Shown piece after piece: positions 34,851 through 36,308 of a DNA stretch of 36,308 nt. This DNA comes from Rubrivivax sp. (GTDB lineage Bacteria; Pseudomonadota; Gammaproteobacteria; Burkholderiales; Burkholderiaceae_C), in contig JALORQ010000009.1 of NCBI GenBank assembly GCA_025458805.1, positions 1 through 36,308 on the forward strand, written 5' to 3'. The first letter of the stretch is position 1. Each line of letters starts with the position of its first letter. The translations under genes and the position numbers were made by a program. The notes under the pieces are model-generated. The model was not told the DNA's origin, made no database searches, and saw only the letters and a program-made list of their open reading frames with translations.

Positions 34851-35663
34851 CTATTCGTTGTCGCCGCCGAAGACGCCGCCGAGCAGGCCGCCGGCGGCGG
34901 CGCCGCCGATCAGCCCGCCCTGCTCGCGCGAGCCGCCCATCTGCGGCGCGGCGGCGAAGACGCGCGAAGCCAGCCGGCTGAACGGCAGGCTCTGCAGCCA
35001 GACCGTGCCGGGGCCCACGAGCCGGGCGAAGAACAGGCCCTCGCCGCCGAAGAGCGCCGTCTTCACCTTGCCGACGTACTGGATCTCGAAGCTCACCGAC
35101 GACGTCAGCGCGACGACGCACCCGGTGTCGACCATCAGCGTCTGCCCCGGTTGCAGCTCACGGCGGACGACGGTGCCGCCGGCATGCACGAAGGCCAGCC
35201 CGTCGCCCTCGAGTTTCTGCATGATGAAACCCTCGCCGCCGAAGAAGCCGACCGACAGCTTCTGCTGCAGCGCGATGCCGAGGCTCACCCCGCGCGCCGC
35301 GCAGAGGAACGAGTCCTTCTGGCAGATCAGCGTGCCGCCGTACTGGCGCAGGTCCATCGGCAGGATCTTTCCCGGGTAGGGTGCACCGAATGCAACCCGC
35401 TGCTTGCCACTGCCGTGGTTGGTGTAGACCGTGGTGAACAGCGACTCGCCGGTGACCAGCCGCTTGCCGGCGCCGAGCAGCTTGCCGAAGAAGCCGCCGC
35501 CCTGGTTCGAGCCGTCGCCGAAGACCGTGTCCATGCCGATCGCGGCGTCCATGAAGAACAGGCTGCCGGCCTCGCCGACCGCCGCTTCGCCGGGATCGAG
35601 TTCGATCTCGACGAACTGCATCTCGCTGCCCTTGATCTCGTAGTCGACGACATCCATGCCCAT
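34851..35663 (-). CDS. AIM24-family protein
   Basis: A 270-residue protein of the AIM24 / TIGR00266 family (beta-rich, trp RNA-binding attenuation-like fold). Landmarks are DYEIKGSEMQFVEIELDPGE, GSLFFMDAAIGMDTVFGDG, LTGESLF-like VTGESLFTTVYTN, CQKDSFLCAARGVSLG, FFGGEGFIMQKLEGDG and LFGGEGLFFARLVGPG. The C-terminal ~30 residues are very Gly-rich (GGLIGGAAAGGLLGGVFGG), a glycine-zipper-like tail that could insert in a membrane. The function of bacterial members is unknown. ATG 35663 has GGGAG 7 nt upstream; a second ATG two codons on is possible. It leads a leftward run with the EI24 and MoaB/CinA-type genes. Confidence 0.9.
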   Translation of the reverse strand: MGMDVVDYEIKGSEMQFVEIELDPGEAAVGEAGSLFFMDAAIGMDTVFGDGSNQGGGFFGKLLGAGKRLVTGESLFTTVYTNHGSGKQRVAFGAPYPGKILPMDLRQYGGTLICQKDSFLCAARGVSLGIALQQKLSVGFFGGEGFIMQKLEGDGLAFVHAGGTVVRRELQPGQTLMVDTGCVVALTSSVSFEIQYVGKVKTALFGGEGLFFARLVGPGTVWLQSLPFSRLASRVFAAAPQMGGSREQGGLIGGAAAGGLLGGVFGGDNE

Positions 35664-35799
35664 CGCATCGCTCCCGCGCGCGCAGCCCTCGCCGCGGCGG
35701 GCGCGATCGTACCGAAGTGGTGCCGCGCGGTAGCAAACCGTTGCATCGCCTACGTCGCAGAGACGCGCCGGCCGCCTCGCGCTGGCCAGAATTCACGCC
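35664..35799. promoter_or_regulatory. Divergent AIM24 / edge-gene promoter region
   Basis: A 136-bp gap between divergent starts. For the leftward gene, TTGCTA (minus strand 35736-35731) and TACGAT (35711-35706) form a -35/-10-like pair with a long 19-bp spacer, giving a leader of about 35 nt. For the rightward gene, TTGCAT at 35741-35746 and CAGAAT at 35787-35792 are too far apart to pair. Promoter activity is inferred only. Confidence 0.3.
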
Positions 35800-36308
35800 A
35801 TGGACAGCAGCAGCATCGCCGGAACCAGCGCCGCAGTGCTCGCGGTGGCGGCGATGTCGCTGGCCACTCTGGGCCGGCTGCAGCGGCGCTACGCGGGCTT
35901 CGGCTGGTGGGTCGGCGCGATGTGGGCCGCCGCGGCCGGGGCGCTGCTGACCTCGGTCGCGCCGGCGCAGGGCCCGGTCGCCGCGATGGCGGCCGTCCTG
36001 CTGGCGCAGTGGCCTCTGGCAACGCTCGCCGGGCTGCGCCGCTTCCACGCCCGCATGGACCTTCCGGCGGGACGCAATCTCGACGGGGCGGTGGCCGCGC
36101 TGTGCCTGGTGGCCGCCGGCGCGGCGCCACTCGCCCGGGCCGACAGCGGCGTGGGGCCGCTGCTCGGCAGCGCGGCGCTGATGCTGTCGCACCTGTACGC
36201 CGCCAGCCTGCTGTTCGGCGGCGCCGAGGGCCGCGAGGACTTCGCGCTGCGGCTGCTTGCCCTGGTGATGGCGCTCGTCGGCCTGAGCCCCGTGCTGGAT
36301 GCCGCGCC
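35800..36308 (+). CDS. N-terminal part of a polytopic membrane protein, cut by window edge
   Basis: The frame from ATG 35800 stays open to the window end, giving 169 codons without a stop. It encodes about six hydrophobic helices: near 8-24, 35-53, 58-75, 92-110, 117-140 and 148-165. Between the first two is LGRLQRRYAGFGWWVGAMW, a pattern I associate with membrane sensor domains that precede GGDEF domains in Burkholderiales. The missing C-terminus prevents a firm assignment, so a diguanylate cyclase is only a guess. No clear Shine-Dalgarno is visible upstream. Confidence 0.65.
   Translation, partial: MDSSSIAGTSAAVLAVAAMSLATLGRLQRRYAGFGWWVGAMWAAAAGALLTSVAPAQGPVAAMAAVLLAQWPLATLAGLRRFHARMDLPAGRNLDGAVAALCLVAAGAAPLARADSGVGPLLGSAALMLSHLYAASLLFGGAEGREDFALRLLALVMALVGLSPVLDAA

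Overview
The window is a very GC-rich stretch (strongly G/C-biased third positions, almost no AT-rich DNA) packed with housekeeping genes. Gene content and order, especially glnA / DUF4124 / ntrB / ntrC facing xth, point to a betaproteobacterium of the order Burkholderiales, probably near the Rubrivivax/Leptothrix group. That placement is inferred from gene families and layout, not from a marker-gene comparison. I see no rRNA, tRNA, CRISPR array, insertion sequence or phage gene, and no gene-free stretch longer than about 170 bp.

Layout. (1) 72-11936: a nearly complete type II secretion system. gspG-H-I-J-K-L-M-N-D-E-F run leftward as one tightly coupled operon with many ATGA/GTGA/TGATG overlaps, ending in a TRIC-family membrane channel gene. 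gspC is divergent. The prepilin peptidase GspO is not here. (2) 11950-14542: a cNMP/CBS/DUF294 nucleotidyltransferase-like regulator and a DnaQ-type 3'-5' exonuclease follow gspC. (3) 14594-15988: murein-recycling ligase Mpl, convergent with them. (4) 16093-19034: a small membrane protein, a DUF6152-like exported protein, and an unusual long pyruvate kinase without a C-terminal domain. (5) 19051-24177: a degenerate GGDEF membrane protein, then rightward an ABC exporter, thyA, an EamA/DMT transporter and folA. (6) 24197-28283: a large HAMP-PAS-GGDEF-EAL protein divergent from exonuclease III. (7) 28312-33182: the nitrogen-control cluster, transcribed leftward as glnA, DUF4124 protein, ntrB, ntrC. 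(8) 33204-35663: a MoaB/CinA-type protein, an EI24-family membrane protein and an AIM24-family protein. (9) 35800-36308: the start of a membrane protein cut by the window edge.

How the genes work together. The gsp genes build the pseudopilus, inner-membrane platform, ATPase and outer-membrane secretin of one export machine. thyA and folA are the classical dTMP/tetrahydrofolate pair, here with a transporter gene between them. NtrB/NtrC sense and transmit nitrogen status, and a perfect dyad matching the NtrC-box consensus lies just upstream of glnA. Two or three genes (19051-19905, 24197-27433, perhaps 35800 onward) relate to cyclic-di-GMP.

Most worth a second look: a perfect in-frame 39-bp tandem duplication in the NtrC receiver domain; glnA lacking a start codon where the family normally begins, next to an NtrC box with no properly spaced sigma-54 promoter; and a pyruvate kinase with a long N-terminal domain, an extra insert, no C-domain and a Lys predicted to remove K+ dependence. 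I did not find a convincing wholly new multi-gene system. The nearest candidates are the uncharacterised pairs at 16093-17067 and 11950-14542.
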